Source: CAYUPI01 sp964446585 | GTDB taxonomy: Bacteria > Verrucomicrobiota > Verrucomicrobiia > Limisphaerales > UBA8199 | Assembly (NCBI GenBank): GCA_964446585.1 | Contig: CAYUPI010000004.1 | Location: 124,001-188,000 of the forward strand | Direction of reading: 5' to 3' | DNA: 64,000 nucleotides | Shown: one piece after another, positions 24,859-32,065 of the stretch | Numbering within the stretch: position 1 is the first letter of the stretch | Layout of the letters: each line of letters begins with the position of its first letter | The notes under the pieces: generated by a model | What the model was told of the DNA's origin: nothing | What the model saw: only the letters and a program-made list of their open reading frames with translations | The model's database searches: none | Made by a program: the position numbers and the translations under genes

Positions 24859-25792
24859 ATTCTTTTTCGTAAACAAGCTCCGCCCGTTTATCGATGAACT
24901 GGGCCATGATGCTTACCGCGATCTCCGGCACACTCCGCGACCGAATCTTGATTCCAACTGGACATACCACGCGACGCAGCTCGTCCTCGGTCGCAAGTTT
25001 TTCCTCGCGGAAATGCTCGAAGATGGTGCGTGCCTTGCGCGAGCTGCCAATCATGCCGAGGAAAACGAAGGGCTTGTGGATCCACTCTCTCAGCAGCAGT
25101 GCATCATGACGGTGACCGCGGGTGACTATCAGGCCGAGGCTCGGGGTGTCCGGCAGAGGCAGTGGCAACAGCTTTTCCCACACGTCCGCTCGCAGTGAAA
25201 CTCCGTGCGGAAAATACTTATGGTTCGCCAGCGCGGGCCGGTCGTCAAAGACTGTGACCGCGAAATCCAGTTGCAGGGCCAGCGGCGCAACCGCCTGGGC
25301 GAGGTGGCCCGCGCCGCCGATCCAGAGCGCGCACGGCGGGGTGACGGTTTCCTGATAAAGCCACGCCTCGCGAGGCGGGTTGTCTGGCAGAGCCATGATG
25401 AAATAGTCCCTGGTCACGCCCCAGGAGAGCTTCCTCGGCCGTTTGACCAGTTCCGTCCAAAAACTTTCGCCGATGTTTTGTGCGTTAGGGACAATCACTC
25501 CGAAAACCTTGCCGCCGCAAATCAGGCCGTCGTCCCAGCCGAAATCGTGATCGAGCAACAGGTCGAAAGACTCCGCCTTTCCTTTTCGCATTGATTGGAG
25601 GGCGCGCTGCTGAATTTCAGCTTCCAGACAACCGCCGCCTACCGTTCCCGTGATGCGGCCGTCCGCATGAAACAAGGCCTTGGCGCCGACCTTTTGCGGG
25701 CTGGAACCCTTTACGCCCGAGATGATTCCCAAGGCGACCGGTTCGCCCCGCCGAGCGGCGTCCGCCAACTCCTGGAATACCGCATTGTTCAT
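24782..25792 (-). CDS. xdhC: XdhC/CoxF-family maturation protein
   Basis: A 336-residue protein of the family that binds molybdenum cofactor, promotes its sulfuration and inserts it into xanthine dehydrogenase. The N-terminal domain has the family string GSSPQKVGAKALFHADGRITGTVGGGCLE. The C-terminal Rossmann part starts at PPCALWIGGAGHLAQAVAPLA, with FDDRPALANHKYFP, TRGHRHDA and FLGMIGSSRKA. The ATG at 25792 is used; a GTG at 25801 with a better placed AGG is an alternative. Its last 77 bases overlap the 3' end of the xanthine dehydrogenase gene on the other strand, so the two partner genes are convergent and their transcripts are complementary at the ends. Confidence 0.92.
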   Translation of the reverse strand: MNNAVFQELADAARRGEPVALGIISGVKGSSPQKVGAKALFHADGRITGTVGGGCLEAEIQQRALQSMRKGKAESFDLLLDHDFGWDDGLICGGKVFGVIVPNAQNIGESFWTELVKRPRKLSWGVTRDYFIMALPDNPPREAWLYQETVTPPCALWIGGAGHLAQAVAPLALQLDFAVTVFDDRPALANHKYFPHGVSLRADVWEKLLPLPLPDTPSLGLIVTRGHRHDALLLREWIHKPFVFLGMIGSSRKARTIFEHFREEKLATEDELRRVVCPVGIKIRSRSVPEIAVSIMAQFIDKRAELVYEKEFNLRQGAAGPAQESTASFGSEMPES

Positions 25793-25881
25793 TGTCTCCA
25801 CTAAACCTATCGCTCGCGGGCAAATTAGTCGAGTTTCCAGGGAGTGGTTCCCTCAGTGGCCAGTGCCATGTCGAGAAGGGG

Positions 25882-25974
25882 CGCGGACACCCCGTCCGCG
25901 AATTTCGGTTCGTGCTGGCGGCGGGAATGCGGTCGAGCAACCTGCCGACAGAAACGCGGACGGAGGCGTCCGCG
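25882..25974. repeat. Pair of hairpins with the same CGCGGAC stem
   Basis: CGCGGAC/GTCCGCG stems occur at 25882-25900 (5-base loop) and 25955-25974 (6-base loop). They resemble short interspersed palindromes rather than terminators, as no T-run follows. Confidence 0.7.
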
Positions 25975-26022
25975 CTCCGGGCCGCGCATTTCTTGGATCC
26001 GCCTTGACGGCTAACCGCTAAA

Positions 26023-26043
26023 CATTTCAACGCTGTTGAAATG
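26023..26043. promoter_or_regulatory. Perfect 21-base palindrome upstream of thrC
   Basis: CATTTCAAC and GTTGAAATG form a 9-bp perfect inverted repeat around GCT, 88 bases ahead of the threonine synthase ATG. It could be an operator for a dimeric regulator; the absence of a T-run argues against a terminator. Confidence 0.4.
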
Positions 26044-26086
26044 TGTTGGGATCGTGCCATGATTCCTCCCTGATGGCTGATGATTG

Positions 26087-26104
26087 CGCCGACTGACGTC
26101 GGCG
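26087..26104 (+). repeat. Palindromic interspersed repeat upstream of thrC
   Basis: CGCCGAC and GTCGGCG pair around TGAC, followed by GCTAC. Over 22 bases it differs at one position from the repeat at 16522-16541. Confidence 0.78.
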
Positions 26105-26130
26105 GCTACTGCATTAGTCAATATCGAACG

Positions 26131-27477
26131 ATGTCATACCGAGCCTGGTTCAAGTGCATCAACCTGGACTGCGGAGCTACGTATCCGCTGAACCGGATCG
26201 TGTACGAGTGCGGGCGCTGCCAATCCCTGCTCGAGGTCCAGCACGACCTGGCGGCGCTGGCGCGTCGCGACGCCAAGGGTTGGATGAAACTCTTTGAAGA
26301 TCGCTACAAGAGCAACCTCTGGCCCTACGGCTCGGGAGTGTGGGGCAAAAAGGAATGGATTCTGCCCCAGATTGACAACGACAACATCGTCTCGCTGTAC
26401 GAAGGCGGAACGAACCTCTTCTGGGCCGAACGCTTCGGCAAAGTTATTGGCGTCGAGGACCTCTGGATTAAGCTCTGCGGCAACACGCACAGCGGTTCTT
26501 TCAAAGACCTGGGCATGACCGTTCTCGTTTCCCAGGTCAAGCAGATGATTTCCGAGGGCGCGCCGATCAAAGCGGTCGCTTGCGCATCCACCGGCGACAC
26601 CTCGGCCGCCCTGGCCACTTACTGCGCCGCAGCCGGCGTTCAATCCGTCGTCCTGCTTCCGCGCGGTAAGATCTCGACAGCTCAACTGGTTCAACCCATT
26701 TCAAGCGGCGCGCTCGTGCTCTATCTCGACACGGACTTTGATGGATGTATGCAATTAGTGCGCGAGATCACCAAGGACGATTCGATTTACCTGGCCAACT
26801 CTATGAACTCGTTGCGGGTCGAAGGCCAGAAGACCGTCGGCATCGAGATCGTGCAACAGTTCGATTGGGAAGCGCCAGATGTCATCGTTATTCCCGGCGG
26901 CAACCTGGGCAATGTCTCTGCTTTGGGGGCGGGGCTAATGATGATGAAGCAGCTTGAACTCATCGCGAAGCTGCCGCGTATTGTCGTCGCCCAGGCAGAG
27001 CGCGCCAACCCGCTTTATCGCTCGTATCTTCGGAATTACTCCGCTTTCGAGCCGGTGCCGGCCCGGAAGACGCTCGCCAGCGCGATCCAGATCGGTAATC
27101 CGGTCAGTTTCCAGAAGGCTGTCCGCACGCTCAAGCAATTCAACGGTATCGTCGAGCAAGCCACGGAAGAGGAACTGGCGGACGCCGCAGCGCTCGGGGA
27201 TCGCACCGGAATGTTTAATTGCCCGCACACGGGCGTGGCCCTCGCTGTGCTGATGAAATTAATCAAGACCGGCAAGATTGATTCGGCTGAGCGCGTGGTA
27301 GTCATCTCGACCGCGCACGGATTGAAATTCGTCGAGATGAAGGTCAAGTATCATCAACGCGAACTGGAATTCGCATCCCGACACGCCAATCAGCCGATTG
27401 AACTACCGGCGCGGCTGGACGCGGTCAAAGACGCCCTGCAGAACGCTCTGCAGGCCAAGAGGGACGTCGAAGTTTAA
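26131..27477 (+). CDS. thrC: Threonine synthase
   Basis: A 448-residue PLP enzyme making threonine from O-phosphohomoserine. The N-terminus has a zinc-ribbon-like Cys set (FKCINLDCGATYPLN, YECGRCQSLL), as in several threonine synthases of this branch. The PLP lysine is K125 in HSGSFKDLGM, and the phosphate-binding and cofactor strings ACASTGDTSAALATYC and VIPGGNLGNVSALG follow. ATG 26131 (MSYRAWFKC) fits the family; the open frame upstream runs into a palindromic repeat. It appears monocistronic. Confidence 0.93.
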   Translation: MSYRAWFKCINLDCGATYPLNRIVYECGRCQSLLEVQHDLAALARRDAKGWMKLFEDRYKSNLWPYGSGVWGKKEWILPQIDNDNIVSLYEGGTNLFWAERFGKVIGVEDLWIKLCGNTHSGSFKDLGMTVLVSQVKQMISEGAPIKAVACASTGDTSAALATYCAAAGVQSVVLLPRGKISTAQLVQPISSGALVLYLDTDFDGCMQLVREITKDDSIYLANSMNSLRVEGQKTVGIEIVQQFDWEAPDVIVIPGGNLGNVSALGAGLMMMKQLELIAKLPRIVVAQAERANPLYRSYLRNYSAFEPVPARKTLASAIQIGNPVSFQKAVRTLKQFNGIVEQATEEELADAAALGDRTGMFNCPHTGVALAVLMKLIKTGKIDSAERVVVISTAHGLKFVEMKVKYHQRELEFASRHANQPIELPARLDAVKDALQNALQAKRDVEV

Positions 27478-27532
27478 GGGGTCAAACGCGGCCGCACCTA
27501 GCCAAGGACTTCTGCAAAAGCGCAATGTTCTC

Positions 27533-27661
27533 GAATGACGAATGACAAATGCTAAATGACGAAAGAAATCCTAATGACCAAATCCTGAAAACGCTCCGAC
27601 TCTGTTGCTTGTATTAGTCATTCGTCATTCTTCAGTCATTTGACATTCGTCATTTGGGTTT
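27533..27661. repeat. Inverted 7/11-base word arrays between convergent genes
   Basis: The left arm 27533-27592 is made of 7-base words GAATGAC and variants plus the 11-mer GAAAGAAATCC. After two bases, the right arm from 27595 runs in the opposite sense (CGTCATT, TGACATT; 11-mer CTTCAGTCATT). The arms can pair as one long imperfect hairpin 55 bases after thrC and 40 bases from the end of the TPR gene. It may also act as a two-way terminator. Confidence 0.87.
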
Positions 27662-27701
27662 CAGAGAGCCCCCGCTTTCGAAGCAGGGCGAAGCTAGGCC
27701 T

Positions 27702-28709
27702 TTACTTCGGCGCGGCTTTGGTCGGCGGTGCGTTGGTCTCTTTCGCCTCTCTTACCTCCTTTTCCTGCAGCTCGATGTTGCGCGCAAGGCGGTTCTTCAG
27801 GTCGGCGTACATTTCGTTCGTGACGGCCGCGATGTGCGCCCGGGCTTCAGCGAATCGCTCCGCATGTAACTTGAGGCGGGCAAAATGCAGGTACACGCCT
27901 TCCCGCTCGATCTCGTCATGGGCAATCTTCAGCGCGTTCGTCCAGGCGTTGAGCGCGTCCTCGGTGCGCGTCGGCTTGATGCCGTAATAGGTCTGGGCGA
28001 CGTCCGACGCCAGCGGAAAATTCGTTGGGTCGAGTTTCAGCGCCTTGGCGTAAAGTTGTAACGCTTTGTCGAAGACTTGCTGCTCCGTGATTCCGTAGAA
28101 CTCCTTCGCGTCCTTTCGGAAAAGATAAACCGTCGTCCCAAAGTTATGATAATACACCGGCTCAAGCGGGTTCAATTCGATTGCTTTAGCGTAATACTCG
28201 AACGCCTTTTTGACCGGGCCGTCGTGGCCGTAGATGTTTGCGAGGTTGTTGTAGACCGCTGGATTGTTTGTATCCAGTTCGAGCGCCTTTTCCAGTTGCT
28301 CCTGGGCGGCCGCTTCGTCGTGAATGTCGCCCAGAAAGCTCGCGTAGGCGACGCGCGCGCGGACATGTTCCGGATGCCGCTTGATGAAATCCTCGTATCG
28401 CTTGCGAATGGGGTCGAAGCGCTCATGGATGCGCCGGTTCAGATCCGCCGGCTTGGCACCGGCGCCTTTGGCGGCGAATTCGTTGTTCTCCTGAATCCAT
28501 TTGTCAACCTCGGCCTGGACGGCGTCGTCATCCTCGACCAGTTCGGTGTATTCTAGTTCCACCGCGTCGCTGGGCGCGGCCGGCACGCCTGCCGTTCCCT
28601 GGGCGGCCTGTGCCCGCCCACCTTCCGTCTGCCGCACCACGTTGGTGACCACCGCCGGGTTGTTAGTCACCAGCACCGCTCCCAACACCGCCATCAGAAA
28701 ACTGTTCAC
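27702..28709 (-). CDS. TPR-repeat protein, probably exported
   Basis: A 335-residue protein. The hydrophobic N-terminus (MAVLGAVLVTNN) looks like a short signal sequence; the start is a GTG at 28709 or ATG at 28694. Residues about 95-290 contain tetratricopeptide repeats, recognisable by the A-x-Y-x-N-L-A..Y and A-I-E-L-N-P patterns (NNPAVYNNLANIYGHDGPVKKAFEYY then KAIELNPLEPVYYHNFG). The C-terminus is Lys/Ala/Pro rich. TPR proteins act as protein-binding scaffolds; the partner is unknown. It stands alone, convergent with thrC. Confidence 0.75.
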   Translation of the reverse strand: MNSFLMAVLGAVLVTNNPAVVTNVVRQTEGGRAQAAQGTAGVPAAPSDAVELEYTELVEDDDAVQAEVDKWIQENNEFAAKGAGAKPADLNRRIHERFDPIRKRYEDFIKRHPEHVRARVAYASFLGDIHDEAAAQEQLEKALELDTNNPAVYNNLANIYGHDGPVKKAFEYYAKAIELNPLEPVYYHNFGTTVYLFRKDAKEFYGITEQQVFDKALQLYAKALKLDPTNFPLASDVAQTYYGIKPTRTEDALNAWTNALKIAHDEIEREGVYLHFARLKLHAERFAEARAHIAAVTNEMYADLKNRLARNIELQEKEVREAKETNAPPTKAAPK

Positions 28710-28736
28710 GCGCTCAGCCTAGCATTCGCGGCGGCC

Positions 28737-28820
28737 AAGTCCAAACAACAAACCCGGAGTCCAATGACAAAGTCATTTCGGAACTCCTTGACACGAATTT
28801 CACGAATTTGCACGAACGCG
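28737..28820 (+). repeat. Degenerate word tract upstream of a methyltransferase gene
   Basis: The tract contains AAGTCC, AAACAAC and GGAGTCC strings followed by CACGAATTT twice and CACGAACG. The register is less exact than in the other arrays. Confidence 0.5.
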
Positions 28821-28937
28821 AGGCCGGCGAAAACAGCGCCCAAGCGCGCGTTGCCGCTCGGCCCGGCGCTATTTCTATCCCACTTTCCCGGCATTGAACG
28901 ATACGGACCTCGGATTCCGAGTAGTGCTGGCCTGCCC

Positions 28938-28962
28938 AAGACCAAGGTCCAAAGTCCAAGGC
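28938..28962 (+). repeat. AAGTCC-type word array before the methyltransferase gene
   Basis: Words AAGACC, AAGGTCC and AAAGTCC in sequence. The same words in the same sense occur after the gene at 30084-30118. Confidence 0.75.
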
Positions 28963-28988
28963 TTGTGCGCTTGAGATCGCCTTGCGAC

Positions 28989-30062
28989 ATGATAGCATGC
29001 TTTCGCGTGAGCGCGCCCAAGAAAGCACTTCTTTCTGACCCAGGACGAGCCAAGAAGCCGAGCTCTCATCCCGAGCGACCGTTTGCGGGCTCGACCCCCA
29101 GACATGGAAAAGGCGACGGAAATGTACAAGAGGGCATCGTTGGAAGTTCGGACAAAACCGCAGCATCCGGCTGGAAATTCAAACCCGACTGCCTCGGGAA
29201 TGCCGTTCGCTACACAACGACGCGTGAGACGATGGCAAGGGGGCTTTCGCATCTGCGACTGGCGCCAGGCATGCGGGTGCTGGAAGTAGGGTGCGGCGCA
29301 GGCGGCTACACGAAATTGATGGCCGAGGCACTCCAGGGCAAGGGGGAATGGGTTGGGGTGGATCACGATGCACAACTGCTCGAGCAGGCGCGCAGAGAGG
29401 TTGACATCGCTGTGCCCCTGAGCTTTCAGACGGGAAGCGCTGTGAGGCTGCCTTTCCCGAATGGTTCATTCGATGCCGTCGTGAGCGCGTTTCTTTTGTG
29501 CGTCCTTACTTCGCCGATTGAGGCCCTGCGCGAAATGATACGGGTGACGAGGCGAGACGGTGTCATTTCTTCGGTGTCGTGCTTTTGCAAGTCTGGTGGG
29601 CTGCCAGTGTTCCACGGCGTGGAGTCCTGGCCGGGCATGGAACGCTATGTGGAGCTGGAGCCTCGGGTGCGGAGCGCTTTCCGGCAACTCGTTCGCAATC
29701 CAGGCCTTGGCCTGCCGAACGGCAAAGATCTCGATGTGTGGGCGGATTATGCGCGCGGCGGGTTGGTGGACCTGCAGATTACCGGTTATTTGCCCGTGTA
29801 TGCGCCCGCGGATTCACGCTGGACTGAAGAAGAGGGGCTAGACTGGCTGAAACGAAGGGAGAGGATTGAGTTGCAGCTTTTCGAACGCTTGGGCGGCGAT
29901 CACGGCCGCCTCGAAAAGGCGGGGGTGACGAAGCAGGAAGTGGACGAGTTGCTCACGCTTACCAAATGCCGCTTTGCTCACCTTCGCTCGGCGGGCGCCT
30001 TGCACCGCAACATGGACGCATTCCCAGATCCAAATGTGATTATCAGCGGACGAGTGCCGTGA
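28989..30062 (+). CDS. Class I SAM-dependent methyltransferase
   Basis: A 357-residue predicted methyltransferase. The SAM motif I is VLEVGCGAGGYT (residues about 97-108), motif II WVGVDHDAQLLEQAR, then GSAVRLPFPNGSFDAVVSAFLLCVL (motif IV-like) and REMIRVTRRDGVIS, the UbiE/Methyltransf_11 type. The C-terminal third (about 230-357) is helical and charged and lacks a recognised domain. The substrate is unknown. The start is uncertain: ATG 28989 is the first after the word array, but the first 65 residues are Pro/Ser/Lys rich and unconserved in look. Matching AAGTCC word arrays bracket the gene on both sides. Confidence 0.7.
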   Translation: MIACFRVSAPKKALLSDPGRAKKPSSHPERPFAGSTPRHGKGDGNVQEGIVGSSDKTAASGWKFKPDCLGNAVRYTTTRETMARGLSHLRLAPGMRVLEVGCGAGGYTKLMAEALQGKGEWVGVDHDAQLLEQARREVDIAVPLSFQTGSAVRLPFPNGSFDAVVSAFLLCVLTSPIEALREMIRVTRRDGVISSVSCFCKSGGLPVFHGVESWPGMERYVELEPRVRSAFRQLVRNPGLGLPNGKDLDVWADYARGGLVDLQITGYLPVYAPADSRWTEEEGLDWLKRRERIELQLFERLGGDHGRLEKAGVTKQEVDELLTLTKCRFAHLRSAGALHRNMDAFPDPNVIISGRVP

Positions 30063-30083
30063 TCGCATCGGCCTCGCTTTTTC

Positions 30084-30118
30084 AAAGTCCAAAGTCCAAG
30101 GTCCAAGGCCAGAAGTCC
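30084..30118 (+). repeat. AAGTCC-type word array after the methyltransferase gene
   Basis: Five 7-base words: AAAGTCC twice, AAGGTCC, AAGGCCA, GAAGTCC. It begins 21 bases after the stop codon. Confidence 0.85.
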
Positions 30119-30205
30119 AGCGCGTGCCGGTTAAAACCTTTGACCCTTGGGGCAACTTTTCCTATTTTAAAGTGTTGAAAACAAGAATGAAGGGTTGACA
30201 AACGG

Positions 30206-31957
30206 ATGGCCTTTTTATCGCTAAGAGAATTTCTGGGGCGCATGGGCCTGGCGACCGCCGACGAGTTCGATACATGGAACAAGGCGTGGCGCGTGGCGGT
30301 CGAAAGCGGCTCGCAGGAATCGCTCCTGGGGTTCATTTGCCGCGAGCGAGGGCTGGCGGAAGATGTGTTCCTGCAGCAGTTGGCCCAGGCCATGAACTGG
30401 CCGTTTCTCGATTTGCCGAAACTGACCATCCCCGCCGAAGCGCGCAACCGGATTTCGACCAAGGTCGCCTTTCAGCACTCGGTCCTGCCGACGCAAGTGC
30501 AGGACGGCACGCTGCAGGTGGTGGTCAGCAATCCGTTCGACACCGCGATGCTCAACGCTGTCAGGTTCGACGCGCGCGGCCCGGTGCAATTCGCGCTGGC
30601 GACCAAGGCCGAGATTGAGAAGGCGCTGAAGAAGTATTACGGAGTCGGCGCCGAAACCCTGGACGAAATGGGCGACGAGGCGCCGCTGGATCTCGAGCTG
30701 CCCACTGACAAGGAAATTACGGAAAGCGACCAGGAGGCCAGCGTCATCAAGTTCGTCAACCAGGTTATCTGGGAAGCGTTCAAAGACCGCGCGACGGACA
30801 TACATTTCGAGCCGGCGGAGGATGAGTTGCGCATCCGCTACCGCATTGACGGCATCCTGCACCAGACCCCGATGCCTCCACAGCTCAAACGGTATCAGGC
30901 GGCGTTGATCTCGCGCATCAAGGTCATGTCGGGAATGAATATTTCCGAGAAACGGCTGCCGCAGGACGGCCGCATCAATGTCCGCATCAAGGGCGAGGAA
31001 ATCGACATCCGCGTTTCGACCGTGCCAACGGTCTATGGCGAAAGCGTGTCGTTGCGGTTGCTGACCCGCGGCAAGATCTTCCTCAGCCTGGACAAACTCG
31101 GCTTTTCGCCGTTGGAAGAACAGGCGATCCGCGAAATCATCGTCAAGCCGCACGGAATTTTTCTGGTCACTGGACCGACAGGCTCGGGGAAGTCCACGTC
31201 GCTCTACGCGTTTCTGAGCACGATCAATTCGGTCCACAAGCGCATCATCACGATCGAGGAACCGGTCGAGTACGAACTCAAAGGCATCAATCAGATCGCG
31301 GTGCGGCCGGAAATCGGGCTGACGTTCGCCATGGGCCTGCGGCATATCCTGCGTCAGGATCCGAACGTGATCATGGTGGGTGAAATTCGCGATTTGGAGA
31401 CGGCGGAAATTGCCATTCGCGCGGCGTTGACGGGCCACCTGGTCTTCAGCACGCTGCACACCAACGACGCGCCCAGCGCTTTTACCCGGCTGATTGACAT
31501 GGGGATTGAGCCGTTTCTTGTTGCCTCATCAGTGGAAGCCGTGATGGCCCAACGACTAGTCCGGACAATTTGCCCTCATTGCAGAACGGAACAAACGGTC
31601 GAGCGCGATTATTTGCGTCGGATTGGGTTTCCGCCCGACGAGATCGCCACTGCCAAGTTCTGGCGTGGCGCCGGCTGCGAGGATTGCCGGCAACTGGGAT
31701 ACCAGGGCCGAATGGGCATCTATGAACTGCTCATTCTCAACGAAGCGCTGCGCCCGTTGATTCTGAACCGCGCCGCTGCTTCGACCATTGCGCAAAAGGC
31801 GATCGAGTTCGGCATGCGTACGCTGCGGACCGACGGCTGGAACAAAGTGCGCGCGGCCCAGACGACCATCGAGGAAGTGCTGCGCGTCACTCAGGTCGAG
31901 GAACACCTGGATGCTCTGGTGGAGGACACCAAATCGGAATTGTGGGTGAAGAGCTAA
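30206..31957 (+). CDS. gspE: Type II secretion / type IV pilus assembly ATPase
   Basis: A 583-residue cytoplasmic hexameric ATPase that powers pseudopilus or pilus extension. An N-terminal MshEN-like domain covers about 1-130. The core has the Walker A motif GPTGSGKST at 323-331, the Asp box IITIEEPVEYEL, Walker B region MVGEIRD near 388-394 and the His box TLHTNDAPSAF. A four-Cys zinc site follows (CPHCRTEQ..GCEDCRQ, about 455-495), typical of GspE/PilB and absent from PilT. It is the first of four genes encoding secretion machinery; the next gene starts about 108 bases later, after a word array. Confidence 0.93.
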   Translation: MAFLSLREFLGRMGLATADEFDTWNKAWRVAVESGSQESLLGFICRERGLAEDVFLQQLAQAMNWPFLDLPKLTIPAEARNRISTKVAFQHSVLPTQVQDGTLQVVVSNPFDTAMLNAVRFDARGPVQFALATKAEIEKALKKYYGVGAETLDEMGDEAPLDLELPTDKEITESDQEASVIKFVNQVIWEAFKDRATDIHFEPAEDELRIRYRIDGILHQTPMPPQLKRYQAALISRIKVMSGMNISEKRLPQDGRINVRIKGEEIDIRVSTVPTVYGESVSLRLLTRGKIFLSLDKLGFSPLEEQAIREIIVKPHGIFLVTGPTGSGKSTSLYAFLSTINSVHKRIITIEEPVEYELKGINQIAVRPEIGLTFAMGLRHILRQDPNVIMVGEIRDLETAEIAIRAALTGHLVFSTLHTNDAPSAFTRLIDMGIEPFLVASSVEAVMAQRLVRTICPHCRTEQTVERDYLRRIGFPPDEIATAKFWRGAGCEDCRQLGYQGRMGIYELLILNEALRPLILNRAAASTIAQKAIEFGMRTLRTDGWNKVRAAQTTIEEVLRVTQVEEHLDALVEDTKSELWVKS

Positions 31958-31960
31958 CAA

Positions 31961-32038
31961 AAATTCCAAGACCCAAATTCCAAATCCCAAGAAAGCTCCA
32001 ACTTGCAAATCCCAAGCTCCAGAAACGGACCAAGCGCC
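31961..32038 (+). repeat. 7/11-base word array after gspE
   Basis: Eight 7-base words (AAATTCC, AAATCCC, AAGCTCC and others) and two 11-base words (AAGAAAGCTCC, AGAAACGGACC) fill 78 bases exactly, starting three bases after the gspE stop codon. Confidence 0.88.
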
Positions 32039-32065
32039 CGAGCCAGAGGCGGGAGCCGACGCAGT

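Larger units (their letters stand above)
25793..26130. other. Divergent intergenic region with palindromes
   Basis: This 338-base region lies between the divergent xdhC and threonine synthase genes. It holds two short hairpins sharing a CGCGGAC/GTCCGCG stem, a 21-base palindrome and a GCCGAC-type repeat, listed separately. No gene is supported; the in-frame extension of the threonine synthase reading frame into the last repeat is not a convincing start. Confidence 0.7.

Noticed and set aside
26080..26130. Earlier start for threonine synthase
   Set aside because: The extra codons come from a palindromic repeat, and the family-like N-terminus begins at ATG 26131.
30221..31459. 412-codon open frame opposite gspE
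   Set aside because: Antisense shadow of a gene with complete ATPase motifs.
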